Positions 22,407 through 34,770 of a stretch of DNA of 64,000 bases are shown here, piece by piece. The notes beneath the pieces were generated by a model, which was not told the origin of the DNA, ran no database searches, and saw only the letters and a program-made list of their open reading frames with translations. Positions within the stretch are counted from its first letter, which is position 1. Each line of letters begins with the position of its first letter. The translations under genes were made by a program, and so were the position numbers. The DNA is from Podaxis mareebaensis (Eukaryota; Basidiomycota; Agaricomycetes; Agaricales; Agaricaceae): contig JAEUWP010000087.1 of NCBI GenBank assembly GCA_018524725.1, positions 1 through 64,000 on the forward strand, given 5' to 3'.

Positions 22407-24267
22407 ATGCCAGGATCTGAGCAACTTCAGTGGAAGGGCTACGCGTGAATGTTCATTGTGATCCGTGTTCTTGACATATGCGCGAGCTCCGATCACACCT
22501 GACGTGATTGATGTGTTACGTTAGGATACACGACACGGGCAAATGGAATCAGTTCCAACTCATCGACTTCAAGCCCAAACCAGCAGGGGATTATGATGTC
22601 GATATTAAGATTGAGTACTGTGGTGTCTGTGGATCCGATGTATGTCGTATTTGCCAAACCAACCCTTCAATGCTTACAAATGCTGTTTAGGTGCACACCA
22701 TCACAGGCGGTTGGGGCAAACCACACCTCGTATGCTGTCATATGGCGCGTCTTCGTGAATCTATTTCTCACTCGTATACCAGCCCTTGATTGTCGGCCAT
22801 GAGATTGTTGGAACTGTCGTTCGAGTTGGTCCGAAAGTCCAGGGAATCAAGGTCGGAGACAAGGCCGGTGTCGGGTGAGCGCAACATCTGGCTTTCTAAT
22901 TGTGGTTTTCTGACGCCATTAAGTGCGCAAATATGCTCGTGTTTGAGCTGCGACAGATGTGATAATGACGATGAACAATAGTAAGCATCGTATTCGTTTG
23001 CCCGTCGTAGCCCAACCCTGATATCCATCGAGTTGTCTCAAGTCTGTTGGCACGTATAATTCGGTTTATCCCGAGGTAAGATGCCTGCATTAGAAATGAT
23101 TGGTTTGAACCAAGTGTAACTTCTTATTCTCCAGTGTGGAACGGTTTCGCAAGGTGGATACTCAACTGCGGTTCGCGCCCACGAACGTTACGTGTTCCCA
23201 ATCCCGGACGGCTTGAAGCTTGAAGAAGCAGCTCCCATGCTTTGCGCTGGGCTGACTATGTATTCGCCATTGGTTAGGAATGGAGCAGGGTAAGAATATT
23301 CAGGCAAAGGCCGCGCGGAGACTGATCAATGGGCCAGGCCGGGAAAGAGTGTTGGTATCATTGGGCTTGGTGGCCTTGGGTGAGTGAAAAGATTTCTCAG
23401 GTATTATTCAATGTTTTTAAGTCTGAGCAGTCATTTTGGTGTCTTATGGGCCAAGGCACTTGGATGCAAGGAGATCGTGGTTCTATCTCACTCTGCCCGG
23501 AAGAAGGTGAGTACCTGAGTACTCGATCAAAGTCTCCAAGCTGGATTATTCACCGTGTCATCAGGATGACGCTTTTAAAATGGGTGCTACGAAGTTCGTC
23601 GTCACAAGTGAACAGGGCTATGAAAAACCATTGAGAGGTTCTCTTGATCTAATCATTGTCCGCCTTTCCACCCCCCTCCTCACGCATTTGAATCTAACCA
23701 CCACCTCACTAGAGCACGCCTGATGCTGTTTCTGCCGTGCAATGGGGCCCTCTCGTCTCGCTCCTGAAGGTTCACGGGCGCTTCATTATGGTTGGAATCC
23801 CTGATGAGGAGCTTCCCGCATTCAAAGCGAACCGTATGTTTCCTCTTGTTGAAGCAGATCTCTCTCACCCACCTTTCACCTAGTATTCCTGAAAAATGGG
23901 GCCCTCATTGGAGGGAGTAAAATGTAAGTTGAAGGGGTTATCTTATCTAACATGTTTCCCAGACTAAACACGGCCTGGTATTGGTAGCGGGAGCAAGAAG
24001 GAAGCGTTGGAAATGTTGAAGCTGGCTGCCGAGAAACAGGTTCGACCATGGATTGAGATTCTACCCAGTATGTGCCATCCAGCTCTCGTTGCATCCCTAC
24101 ACTCATGACGTCTTCCAGTGAAAGAGGCTGATCGTGCCGTCTCAAACGTCAAGGAGGGCAAAGTAATGTATCGTCACGTGCTCAAGTGAGTATTCTACTC
24201 CAGCACAGTATTGCCGCACGTTGTTCATAACGCATACAGGATGGATATTGATAGATCTATGCTCTAA
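22407..24267 (+). CDS. Zinc-containing alcohol dehydrogenase, cinnamyl-alcohol dehydrogenase type
   Basis: This is an NADP-dependent medium-chain dehydrogenase that interconverts alcohols and aldehydes in the cytosol, closest in motifs to the CAD/yeast ADH6 branch. It has many small exons; the first ones are 22407-22444, 22525-22639, 22691-22729, 22783-22874 and 22924-22980. Catalytic zinc ligands are seen in YCGVCGSDVHT and GHEIVG. The four-Cys structural zinc loop is in CSCLSCDRC plus the YC of the next exon. Later blocks are SVGTYNSVYP, GGYSTAVRAHERYVF, PMLCAGLTMYSPL, the nucleotide-binding GIIGLGGLG, and a last exon ending in MDIDRSML at the TAA 24265-24267. The start gives MPGSEQLQWKGYA, a typical N terminus. 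Complete by all signs. The CAD type suggests handling of aromatic aldehydes, but this is inference. Confidence 0.9.
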
Positions 24268-24827
24268 TCGTGCGCACATGATATTCCCGACCCACGGATT
24301 TCCCGTTACGTGATTGTGGCGAGGTCACCCGTGTTAGGTTTCACCCTCATATGCATTACTACATGCTCAACCGTATTTTTACATTGCCCGTGTGTATAAA
24401 AAGGCCAAATGCCTATCTTACAACTCCTTCCTTTCGTCTCTTCGGCTAAAGTACGCTCAGCTACGGCAACCTCTGGTGCATAGGTTACGTGTGATTTATA
24501 GCTCATCAACTTCAAGTCTTTGGAATAAGTTCGGTTTTGTGTCTGGATTTTCGGGTCGCAGGCACGAATTTTGTTCCATTAAAGTGGAAAGAGGCAGGCA
24601 AACCCACCACAAACATTAAACGGGGCAAGGTCTCATATCATCAGTGTCCTAGTTAGTCCTATCCGCTGTATCTCGTATATCCCATAGCCTTGGCTTGCGG
24701 GGTGGATACCCGACCTCCGGAGGGAATTACATTGAATGAGAGAGCAAGCTAATACAGTCGGAAGCCGTCATACAGTAATGCTACCTAATTCGTGACTATC
24801 AGCAACCATTTAGGATACATGTGCAAA
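24268..24827. other. Convergent 3' region between alcohol dehydrogenase and bestrophin 2
   Basis: No gene is seen; the two neighbours end facing each other. Confidence 0.4.
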
Positions 24828-27518
24828 TCAAATCCGCTTCCTAGTTACTACATCAATCTCTCTCCAACAATGAAGAAGAGTTCGTTGAAGCGAAGGTGCA
24901 TATGGGCCGTGATCATTAGAGGAGCCACAGTAGGCATCCTCCGCGATGAGAACGTCCGCGGCTCTCCAGTCGATAGGAGCGAGTGGGTAATTACTGATGA
25001 ATAGTTAGCACAATTCTTCGGGAGGGAGACGATACCTACTGCGGCGAGAAGAGAATCGATGAAGGTGTTGGGTGAATTTGCTAATGTCAAGTTAGTCTTG
25101 CGCAACGCCTAATTATATACTAAAAGTCTTACGGCGGTGATCTCGTGAAGTTCGCGCTGGAGCTGCAGGCAGAAATAGTCCAGGTCTAGAATGACATGAG
25201 CCTTAGAGATTGTGGGCAGCGAAGGAACTTCGAAGACTAACTTAGGTCGTTATGGTCATAATCGAAGGGATTCTCGCTGACGAACTATTCAATATCGCAA
25301 CATGGTTAGAGAAGGACTGCTTACATCTCTTCCCCAATTTCCATAAAACCGACGAGCATAAATGTAGCCAATGCGACGAGGGGGATCGTAACATATCCGA
25401 AATGTTCGTATATCTGGAACTGATGAGGCGTGAGCGAGTTACTAGGTTACCTTCAGTCAAATTACCGACAGGAAGGAAGAGAAGATATAGCCTTAATTCC
25501 GGGGTCACTATCCAGCTCCCAGGAGATGCATGGACAGACGTACCAGGTACACATGCGCATATGAACTTGGTATGCAAAAGGGAGGGGTGTATTGGTCAAA
25601 CGTTCGAGCTGGGCCGTGATATCCTGCAAACTCAACATATATTCCGTGATGCTTTTCTCGATCGCGGAAGCGGGCATGAGCTTATTTTGGCTCAGGTCTG
25701 TTGGATAGATCGCATCATCAGCTCTTTTAACGGAACGATGACGTACATGCCATATAGCTAATTGAAGAGCGTTAGTTAGGTTCAACAAATATGAGAATGA
25801 GGATATACCTCGACAAGGCCAACCAGACTTGTAGAGGGACACTACTCTCGGCCATGATATACGGGTTCCTCTTCCTCCGTTTTGTCGATACTTCCTCTTC
25901 GGGATTAGGAGCTACCATCCTTCTAATTTTACGACCGAGGAAAGCGAGGAACCGCCATAAGGGGAATACGTCCCGGATACGTTCGGGCGGAGGGTTCGCT
26001 GCAGGTTTGAGTGGCTCAAAGGTAGGTACACGCGGGAGGATACGGCTGTACGTCGCGTGGTCCGGATGTAAGTGGTGTTGGCCGGCTTCGAGGTCTCCTA
26101 GGTCGGTACGGAGGGGAGCTTCAAGGGGATCCGTACTACCCAATGGTGAGAAGAGTGTTCTGTCGCGACTGGGTTGTTTCTTGAAGTCGTCGGAGGTCTT
26201 TGCCTCGGGTGAGCCGACAAGAGTATGACTGCGGAAGCGAACCCGCCTTGTTCCCCGGAGTGAACCAGATGCTGTGGATTCATCTTCTTCCTCCTCGGAA
26301 TTGACGTCGTCTTCACAAACATGCTGCTGGCCTTCCTTGATGGATTGATAACGATACCCCGCTGATCTCTGTTTGGGAGGCTGCCGGAAAGCTTGAGTGG
26401 GAAAATTGTTCGAGTCACTGACGAAGAGCGTGGATTCTGGACTCAGACATCGGCTGTGATAGTGGACGGCATTGGAACTGCCAGGTTCGTCGAAAGTGGG
26501 ACTCTCAGTCAAAGGTGCAGTTTCGCTACTACCTCTCGGTGAGGATGTTACTCTGGAAGCAGTCCCTCTCGGCGCCTCTATGTCCGAGTCAACATCGGTG
26601 GTTGAGTCTTCACTTGAGTGTGAGGAGCTGCGATCATGACTTGAGAGTGATGGCCATGATTGGCGGGAAATAGGTCGAGATGAATAGGGGTTGTTCAAAA
26701 GGGTCGTTGAGGATGACCTGAAGTCGAGTTTGTACCAATACGGGTGGTCGGGTGTGAAGTTTGAAAAGGCGGGGAGCCAGCAGAGGAGAGGGTACAAATC
26801 TTCGTAGTCGATGCCTTTTTCGTCCCGGACGAAATGCTGTGGACATGACTTAGAACTCCATACATGAGGAGGCTAGTGCAAATTCACCTTAATGGACACG
26901 ACTAGGGCTTGAATCTAATAAAGCCATGTAAATATCAAAGTTTGAGAGGAGCGGAGAAAACGGACGATGTTGATGATGGACTTTTTTTCCAGAATGCCCT
27001 GCATTTCATCGCCTTCGTTATCATTTGTCCCTCGTTTATTAGGGATGTGGATCCATATCTGTGAGCGGACAACTGTGTTAAGTAGCGGAAAACTGCAGAA
27101 CGCGAACAGTTCCTCACAGTTTGTGCGAGGTTCCTTGCTGTGCTCGCGAGGGAAGTCCACAACGCCCGTCCTTCGTGATATCTGACCGTGTGTCAGTGTA
27201 ACCCTCGCCATGCCGAAGATCCATACCTTTCGCTGGCAGAAGAAGTTCTGAAGGAGGCGATAGCCTGAATGATAATAACGTTCCCTAGAACCGTCACGAG
27301 AACGTTTGATATGCCCAAGTTATATGGCGTTTTATCGGACACAACGCAGACAACTGTGCCGAGGTTGATCAGTTAGAGATGTGGCAATCATAGGTGAGTA
27401 CCATACCCGTTGCAACAGTGGTGAAGAATAGGATCTCGGGCCAGATATCATCTAAGACTGTGACTTTGAGAAGCTTTTTGGTCCAGCGGACGGCGAAAAG
27501 GGGGTTCCTCGCGACCAT
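24828..27518 (-). CDS. Bestrophin-like (UPF0187) anion channel 2
   Basis: Second member of the bestrophin/YneE membrane-channel family in the window. The minus-strand ATG at 27518 starts MVARNPLFAVRWTKKLLK. Spliced exons then give TVLDDIWPEILFFTTV, VLGNVIIIQAIASFRTSSASERYHEG (family hallmark, read over two exons), LWTSLASTARNLAQT and IWIHIPNK. An exon follows that reads GIDYEDLYPLLCWLPAF. A long insert rich in Ser, Asp and Glu (about 26.0-26.75 kb, roughly 250 residues) separates the halves. C-terminal blocks are AQLERLTNTPLPFAYQVHMR, YEHFGYVTIPLVALATF, GFMEIGEE, ENPFDYDHNDL and DLDYFCLQLQREL. The stop is at 24828-24830. One intron near 26.96 kb seems to need a GTCCGT donor. It is larger than channel 1 but has the same overall plan. 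Confidence 0.85.
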
Positions 27519-30000
27519 GTATACGGAGGGAGAAGTATGCGCAAGTCAAGATCAATGCATGCAAGCGAAGGTTCTTTTTTGAGGTCTGGGCAAGAACTGA
27601 AACAAGGTCCCAGGTCTTGGAACAACTCGTGGCGAAAATGAGGAATCATGTCGTAACAATATTAAATCGTTGTGACTAGTTCGATTTATGGCGGTGATCC
27701 AACGTGTATTCTGAGGCTTCGAAGAATCACCGGCTGACTACGACAATCGATCATTGTTTGAATTGGCCAAGGTTAGGCAATCGGACCACCCTCGAGCTCT
27801 TTTGCCACACGGGCGCTAGCAGCTTGATTTAAGAACCGATGCAAAGTCAATGCTCCTTGGGTTCTGAAGGCAGTCAAAGCATCGCTACCTGCATCGTGCC
27901 CAAGTCCTCACCTGTTTTTCGCAGCATATCTGCACATGCGACTCCTTTTTCTTCCAATAACACGCCGCGAACACTGCCGGGCCAGGGAGGCCGTGGGCAA
28001 AGATGCCCCTTTTCCCGGATTTGATTTGCTTATCGTGGCTGGTGACTGGCGCGTGCTTCGGGCATCATGGCAGCGCTGGAGCTCCTGGTCTCTCGGTTTC
28101 TCGTAGAATTTCACTTGGCTCAGACTGCTGACGTCCATATTGCAAAAGAGCTTGCTACCACTGTTCGGATAGCCAGAGTAGTCCGGTGGCGTGATAGCAT
28201 TTTGCGGGGCATGAACGTTTTCGTCTACATTACGAGTTATTGGCTAAAAGTCGGTCCATATGCGGTGGCGCAGAACAGACGTGCTCTTGGTGGCCCGGGG
28301 CTCGAACGGTCACATCAGTTCACAAGCTGCTCACCAGCTCAACCAACTTCAACCCGTATGATGCGCCGTCTATTAACCCTGCCCACTGCTGACACAGCAT
28401 AGCAGGGCCATCGGCCAGAGAGCTGTCAGAGAGTGATCCAAAGTGGCTTCGGAGGCGAATAGGAGCGAGCCAGATAACGGTTCGTTTGTTGTAAATTACC
28501 TCACCTCAAGCGCTGGACCTGGCGTGTATTGTCAGTGGCTTGTGGTTCGGATGGGATGTTGGTTTGGGCGAACATCAGCAGCTTTCGCGGCACTTATTCT
28601 AAGCATTGTGCTCGCAAGGGTGGATAAAGGGAGCGATTGTGGACCTCGTCGTAACGCTCTGTCACCCTCGCCGCCCTTTGCCGCAAATGTTCAAACTCCG
28701 GGGCGGCGCATCTGAGTCTGAGGGTTTTCGGTACACACATCGTCCGCCCGCCTTCTGCTTAGCCACCTCTCGACTCCATGGTCCGAACCAAAGAAAATCA
28801 AGGCTGTCAGCTTGCATCCGAAGATGCGACATATGGGGCTGCGTTGGTTTCTGCTGCTAAGGAGTATCGAGACAATCCCCACGGGCGTTGGGGCTGCTGC
28901 AAAGGTACTCCAACCTGGGCTAACGCCTACCCGTACCATAGGTCAAAAACCGATGCTTATGGACTGGTCAGTAACAAGTGTAAATGTCTTCATGCCAGCG
29001 AGAGCCTCGGCAGGTCCTCGCACCTTTGCAAGAACAGATTCTCGTTGACTGGATCCTACATGTATCTACTAGAATCCAGTGAATATAACCCGAAGTTTTA
29101 CGATTATTTCTCTCGTTCGCAAATCGCTGATTCCACAGTCAGTCATTCCTGAGGGACACCACACGTTGCTGCACTCTCGCTGAGTCACACTGTCAAGTCA
29201 AATCATTCTTAACTCAGTCTAGCTATCCTGTCCCTTCTCCCGGTCGTTAGCCGACGACGTACGTTCGACGTCGTGCTCGCGCACCTACCCATGAAGAAGT
29301 TTCGGATTTTGCACTTGAAATTAGAATTTAACCGCATATTAATCCTGAATTAACAACGCCAACAAGGAACATATCTTTACATCTTAATGGCGTGCTGTGT
29401 ACCTCAATCATCTTCAGTCGCGCCGAACAGGCGGAATAAATCTTTGCGGAACGACCTCGCGCTCAGGTGTTGCTTCTGCCATCAACGCCTGATTTCTCTC
29501 CTGGTGTGTTTCCAAATGAGCCAGCCATTGTAAGTGAGGAAAATATCCGCGATGGGCGACAGAGGTACATTGTATGAGGCAGGGGGCAAACCAACGCCTG
29601 AGTGCTCCGAAACGGAAGTTACGCAACGATATCACAATATGATAGTTCGTGCAACCTGGAGGCAATTTTTAATTGGCTTACCCCCTTGAATGGATGGCGG
29701 TGGTGGACGGTTGTACTTGGTAGGAAATTCATTATTCTAACACACCCAGCAATACCCCAACACTCAAGTGAGCTTACTGTCGAACGTTGGCCTATGAGCT
29801 CACAAGAACCGACACTCCAATACCTGGCAGAGGATCGGGACCTTTCACGTCGGATCCGAGTATCAAACTAAATGGGCGGATGCTGGACGTCATACTGGGA
29901 GCCCTTGCTTCCACCTAGCCGGTCGGAGATGACAAGTCAACAGTCCGACTCCGTTCCGGGTTAACTTCACCCTTTCGTCGCTTCCGGCGAACATCGTTGA
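27519..30000. other. Gene-poor region of about 2.5 kb
   Basis: Several open frames of 60-124 codons overlap on both strands (for example 28067-28402 and 28778-29152, plus), but none has a recognisable motif or splice-supported extension. I see no transposable-element ends. Confidence 0.4.
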
Positions 30001-30183
30001 AACACCACGTCAACCTTGCAAAACCAACGAATCTGCCAACTCAAACGCTCTGTCCACGAGAAGCAGCAACTCCTCCGAGGCACGTTGGATAAAAATGAAC
30101 GCGTAATGGAGCGGAGTGTGGTGTTTGAGATGGTCACGCAAGCATTGGAGGCGGAGCTCGAGCGTGTGGGACACCAGGCGTAA
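30001..30183 (+). other. Possible orphan coiled-coil coding fragment
   Basis: Sixty codons without a stop, from just after an in-frame TGA to a TAA at 30181-30183, read as an ordered helix-forming sequence (QLKRSVHEKQQLLRG, VVFEMVTQALEAELERV). There is no ATG at the start, and no partner exon was found. It could be an exon of an unrecognised gene or a relic. It lies 600 bases before the long coiled-coil gene 1 on the same strand. Confidence 0.25.
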
Positions 30184-30793
30184 GAACAACGGAGAAAGGA
30201 CGGAGCAACGTCTGGAAACGGCAGTGGTGAATGTTATTATAGAACAATACGATGTGAGTTACTGTTTCTTAGAAAGAAGGGCGTTGAAGCTCCTGGCTCT
30301 GAGTGAATGACGGCAAGCAGAGGGTCCCAGTGGGTCTGAAAAAGTCAAGTCCCTGGAACACGTGTTGTCTTTTTATATAGGTATGAGAAGAAGCCCAAAT
30401 CCTTGTTGAGCTTTCCAGCGGATTGTTCGACGGACGAGGCGATGCACAGGTTGAATTCACTCGCAGAGTGCTAGATTGAGCGCTTATGCCTCGTGGCTGA
30501 TACCATCACCACTGGCCCTCGACAGCCTGCAGGTCTTCTCCCTTCCATTATGTTTCGTCGACTCGTGTACACGTTCCACTCTCGAAACCGGTCACTCAAG
30601 CGTGTATAACGCCTGTTAATGGTGAGTACTTCGGTAATGGTGGTGCCGCAGGCAGGCTGATGCTCATTTCCGTAGTGATATGGGGCTCTGCACCATGAAC
30701 ATGCCCTCGGCACGCGATCCAATTTAAAACGCCCCCTAGGGCCTATGGACAACCTACTTTCATTCTATTCTTCAACTTAACCATATCGTCGAC
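30184..30793. other. Upstream region of coiled-coil gene 1
   Basis: No gene is seen. A pyrimidine-rich stretch precedes the ATG at 30794. Confidence 0.35.
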
Positions 30794-33634
30794 ATGTCAT
30801 TCTTCGCGGGCGGAGGTTGGCGTAATGCTACGAGCCCACTCGCTCAGGCAACCACTACGACGAACAGTGTCTCGGCTTCCCGACAAGGCTCGGTTGACGA
30901 ATCCATTCCTGGCGGTCTGGCAGAAAGGAAACCGCTTTTGAGGACACAAACTGATCCTCTTGCCCATCTTATCTCTCGGAATTCTTCCCAGACGTCTCTC
31001 GCTTCGGGGACCTCAAACGCTGATGCCGGTAGACGATTCACATTCCGTGGTGTGGCCAGAGCCTTACCCTATTTCCTGAGATCGACTCCCGCGGCCACTA
31101 CCGTGTCAGTTGCTTCTGAGGAGGTCGAAAGAAATGCTGTCTCCGCCTCCCCCCCTTCTCAATCCGTGGCAGAGTTGAATGCCAAGGTTCCGGGAAGACG
31201 CTCTACTCTTTCCGAAGAAACCTCTGCACCGGTGGCGGAGGGAACGGCGGAGTCAATTAATATTGGTCACGAAAAACGGTCGGAGAGCATCGAGACTGAT
31301 GAAGCACGAGGTACCAAGAAGAGGTTCGTTGCCCAGCACGGAGGATAACATCACGTGGCTAAACCTTTTTTTCTTTTTTTTTTTCTTAGAACACCAACAT
31401 CATTATCGGACGGGTCGACTGTCGTAATGGAAGAGCCGCAGACTATATCTCAGGGCCTCGAGGATGAGCTCTCCGAGATGAAGAAAAAGCTAAACGACAA
31501 TACGGAGCGATACGCGGCGCTTCAGAAACGCATTCACGATCTGGAGAACGAGAACGAGGAGAAAACGGCACAGATGAAGTTGGTGGAGGAGGCTTCGTTG
31601 AAGGAAAAAGCGGATCTTATGCGCGCTCATACGGCCGAGTTGGAGAATCATCGCCGCCAGGTTCTGCAGCTTCAGCAGTCGCTGGAAGCCAACCAACGTC
31701 AGGCGAAGAAGATCGAAGAGGAGCTAGCTCGGGAGAAGGAGGTTTTGGGACAGGAAATTGTGAAGCGAGATGAACTCTTACGAGACTCTCAAACGCAAAT
31801 TCACGATCTCGGCGTCGCAAAAGGGGAGTTGCGGGACGCTGTCAGAAAACTAGAGGTCTCTATTGAGGAGAAAGACGAACTGGTAGAGGATCTGCATGGT
31901 CGAAATTTGGCTGCTGAGGAGATGAGGCAGGTTCTCGAGAAGGAGGTGTCCGAGATGAAGGCGGAGATCGTACGAACCAAGGACGCGAACCAGAAAAATC
32001 TCGATCAGCTAACGGGCGATCATCACCGGAAGCTGACGGACGCGACGACTACAATCCAGGGTTTACGCCATGAATTATCCTCCCACGTCGTGACGATTGA
32101 CCAACTTCGTGCTTCGCTCGACGCCTCCCACGTCAAAACCGATGAGGTATCCAAAGTAGCAGAAGAGCGCGCTAAAGAAGTCCAACGCCTCCAGCAGCTT
32201 CTGTCGGGTCTTCAGGAAACCAACCAGGCACTGGAGCAGAAGGTGGAGGATCAAGAGTCACAAATACAGATAATCAAGCAAACATCGGACGAAGAGCGGG
32301 CCAACCTCTGCGCCACTCACACTCTCGAGATGGATGCCCAACATCGCACGGTGCAGAACCTTCAATCTTCTCTGGAGTCCATGCAACAAGACTTGAGGAT
32401 GAGGGATGAAGGGATGGCGAAGTTGACTCGCGAGAACGGCGATTTGCGTGACGAACTGGAGAGACTGGGTGATCAATGTAGGAAGGGGGAGGAGAGGGCC
32501 AAAGGTTTGGAGGATGACTTGACGGAAGCGAAGGCGGTTATACGGGACTTGGAGGAGAGGCTTAGGACGACGCAGGAGGAGGCAAAAACAGAGAAAGTGG
32601 CGCTTATGAGCAAAGTGGACCGGTTGCACCAACAGTTGGATGATACGCAAAAGTTGCTGACGGAGCGCGACGAACGAATCCAACGGCTCGAGGCTAGTAA
32701 GGGTGAACTCGAAAACGCACTTCGTCGTGTACAGACTGCCGTCAACGAGAAGGAGCTAGTGATCCAGGACCTGCAGCACAGGTACGCGACGCTTGAAGAA
32801 GCAAAAAAGGATCTTGATGGAAGGGTAGTTGAGATGGAGAGGGCATTAGTCGAGGCCAAGGACGAGGCTCGGGAAGCGCTTCAGAAAGCGGTCGAAGACC
32901 ATCAGCGTGAAATGGGTCAGGCGAAGGGTCGGATCCAGGAATTGCAGGACAAGTTGTCCTCTTCCATCACCACTTCCCAGCAACTCCACGCCTCCCTTGA
33001 GGCTTCACGCGCCGATACCGAGAAAGTCGAGAAGATAGCTGAGGAACGCAGAGAAGAGATCTCCCTACTCCAGCAGCGTACCAGCGGGCTCCAGGAGAAT
33101 ATTCGCACTCTCGAGGCGAAGGCCGCCGAGAGCATGACGACCATCCAGTCAATGGAACAGGCGGCACGAGAAGAAAAGGCTGGACTTCTTCGTACTCACG
33201 CTGCAGAAATGGAGACTCAACGGCAGAAGGCTCACGGGGTTCAGGAGACCTTGGAACGCGACCTGAAGGAGAGCAGAGAGAAGTTGAAGGCCTTATTTGA
33301 CGAGAACGGCGTTCTGCGTGAGGAGGTTGCGACGATGAAGGAGCGGAATCGCAAGAACGAGGAGGACATCAGGCTTGCGAACGCTACTCTATCTGACGTG
33401 ACAGAGCGAAGCAAGATTTCGGTTGAGAAGCTGGAGGACGAGAAGGCTAAGCTTGACGACGAAGTCCAGCGATTGCGGTGCCAAGCTGAGGAACTGGAGA
33501 AGGACCTGAAGGCTCGAAGCGAAGAGGTTGAAAAGCTTAAGAAAACTCCGCTTCAGACACTGGTGTCGAATGTACTTGGCGTCTTTTGGAATCTGTCAGG
33601 TGCTTCGAGCTCGGCCGCGAGCAGGTCTGGGTAG
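30794..33634 (+). CDS. Long coiled-coil protein 1, family unrecognised
   Basis: Two exons, 30794-31323 and 31390-33634, give about 924 residues. The frame requires the donor GTTCGT at 31324 (phase 2, splitting an Arg codon AG|A); a GT at 31311 does not keep frame. The intron has a very long T tract before TTAG. The N-terminal exon is Ser/Thr/Ala-rich with the block SSQTSLASGTS...FTFRGVARALPYFLRS. Exon 2 starts TPTSLSDGSTVVMEE and is then an almost unbroken coiled coil of about 700 residues (repeats such as LRDELERLGDQC, LEEKAK-like and TTIQGLRHELSS), with internal similarity between segments. The end (TLVSNVLGVFWNLSG) is hydrophobic. Such proteins usually act as tethers, scaffolds or structural filaments. 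A clear paralogue lies at 49.4-52.1 kb with the same intron position and phase. Confidence 0.8.
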
Positions 33635-34653
33635 ATTACTAGCGAACTCGGTTAGATACCATAACTATGTCAGCTACACTAATTTATGGCTTTCCATCAA
33701 CGACGCGCTGTCGGCAACATGTCAAATGTGAATCGGACAGGAATTGTTGCATCGAGTCAGAACTACTCCCATCAGGCGGCAAATGCAGGTACCAGACCAT
33801 GTGAGAACCTATGAGGACCCATTAACCAAAATAAAACCCCTGCCGTGATGTGTCATTTTTGTCTTTCAGACGTTGGAAGGGACGCTAATGAAGCCGTTAT
33901 CGTGAGTCTACAGCTGAAGGAAACGTAAGGGTAATGTATTGTCTTCGGACGGTGCGTCACAGTCACGCCGCTGACAGAGCCCTCTACTCCTGCTCTACTC
34001 TAACAACCACCACTCCCGCCGTGGTTGCCAACTGGCGCAGCACGATTTCGCACCCTCCCACGACACCCAAAGCTACTGCACCCATGCCTGTACAGGTCCG
34101 TGGCCACATAATGAGGGTTGATAAAATGCGCCACGGTCAGTGGACCCACCCAACCATCGCGCCATTCCTCATCCCAGTGGCACACCCCAGGCAGGAGAGC
34201 CCTTCAGGCTTTCGCCCACCTTCCTTGCAGACTTCCTGTGTCACATCTAACTCCTAATAAATCTTACGTTACTCTATGCATCCGCCTGCCGAAACGCGGG
34301 AGCGATCACCAAAGACCTGAGCCTGGCGGGTGGTGACCCAATCTTCGATCGTCTTTCTTATCCTGCACAGACTCAGCTATCGGTCTTTTTTTAATATTGA
34401 CACTGTGGCTATTTTATGCGCTATCATGAACTTCTCTACGAAACTAGCCCCCTGATTGCCGTTCACAATCGATTCCACCGGCATATCTAGACCGCAGGAG
34501 ATGGTATCTACTCTTTACAAGTGTGCACGCACTCCTAGGTCACTGCTTCCTCATGCAGACGATCTGTGTAGCATAGGCTATACCTACGATACAAGCAACC
34601 ACGTCCGATACTCTTGGCCTGCGCCTCGGCGAGTCACCGAGCCCATGGCAAGC
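33635..34653. other. Intergenic region before the laccase cluster
   Basis: No gene is seen. A TGCACGC at 34524-34530 fits the metal-response-element pattern TGCRCNC found in many laccase promoters; one such heptamer can occur by chance. Confidence 0.35.
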
Positions 34654-34660
34654 ATAAATA
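34654..34660 (+). promoter_or_regulatory. TATA-like element of Lac1
   Basis: ATAAATA lies 111-117 bases before the ATG, followed by a CT-rich stretch, a common layout in fungal promoters. All five laccase genes here have such an element at about 95-117 bases. Confidence 0.5.
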
Positions 34661-34770
34661 GATCTCCGCTGTCCCATCTTCCTCCATCATTCCTCCTCCC
34701 TTCCTTCAGCTTATCTTCACCCTTTTCTAGGCTTATCGCAGCTCTTCAATATCGTCTGGATCTTAGGAGG

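Noticed and set aside
25252..25761. 169-codon plus-strand ORF
   Set aside because: Antisense to the bestrophin 2 exons, which have clear family motifs on the minus strand.
28282..28360. tRNA-like 3' half on the minus strand (GTTCGAGC next to CCCGGGCCACCA)
   Set aside because: The T-arm stem does not pair and no matching acceptor stem is found at the expected distance.
28067..28402. 111-codon plus-strand ORF
   Set aside because: Composition is not protein-like in the second half, and there is no recognisable domain.
32258..32859. Long minus-strand open frames (141 and 128 codons)
   Set aside because: Antisense shadows of the codon-biased coiled-coil gene 1; no motif.
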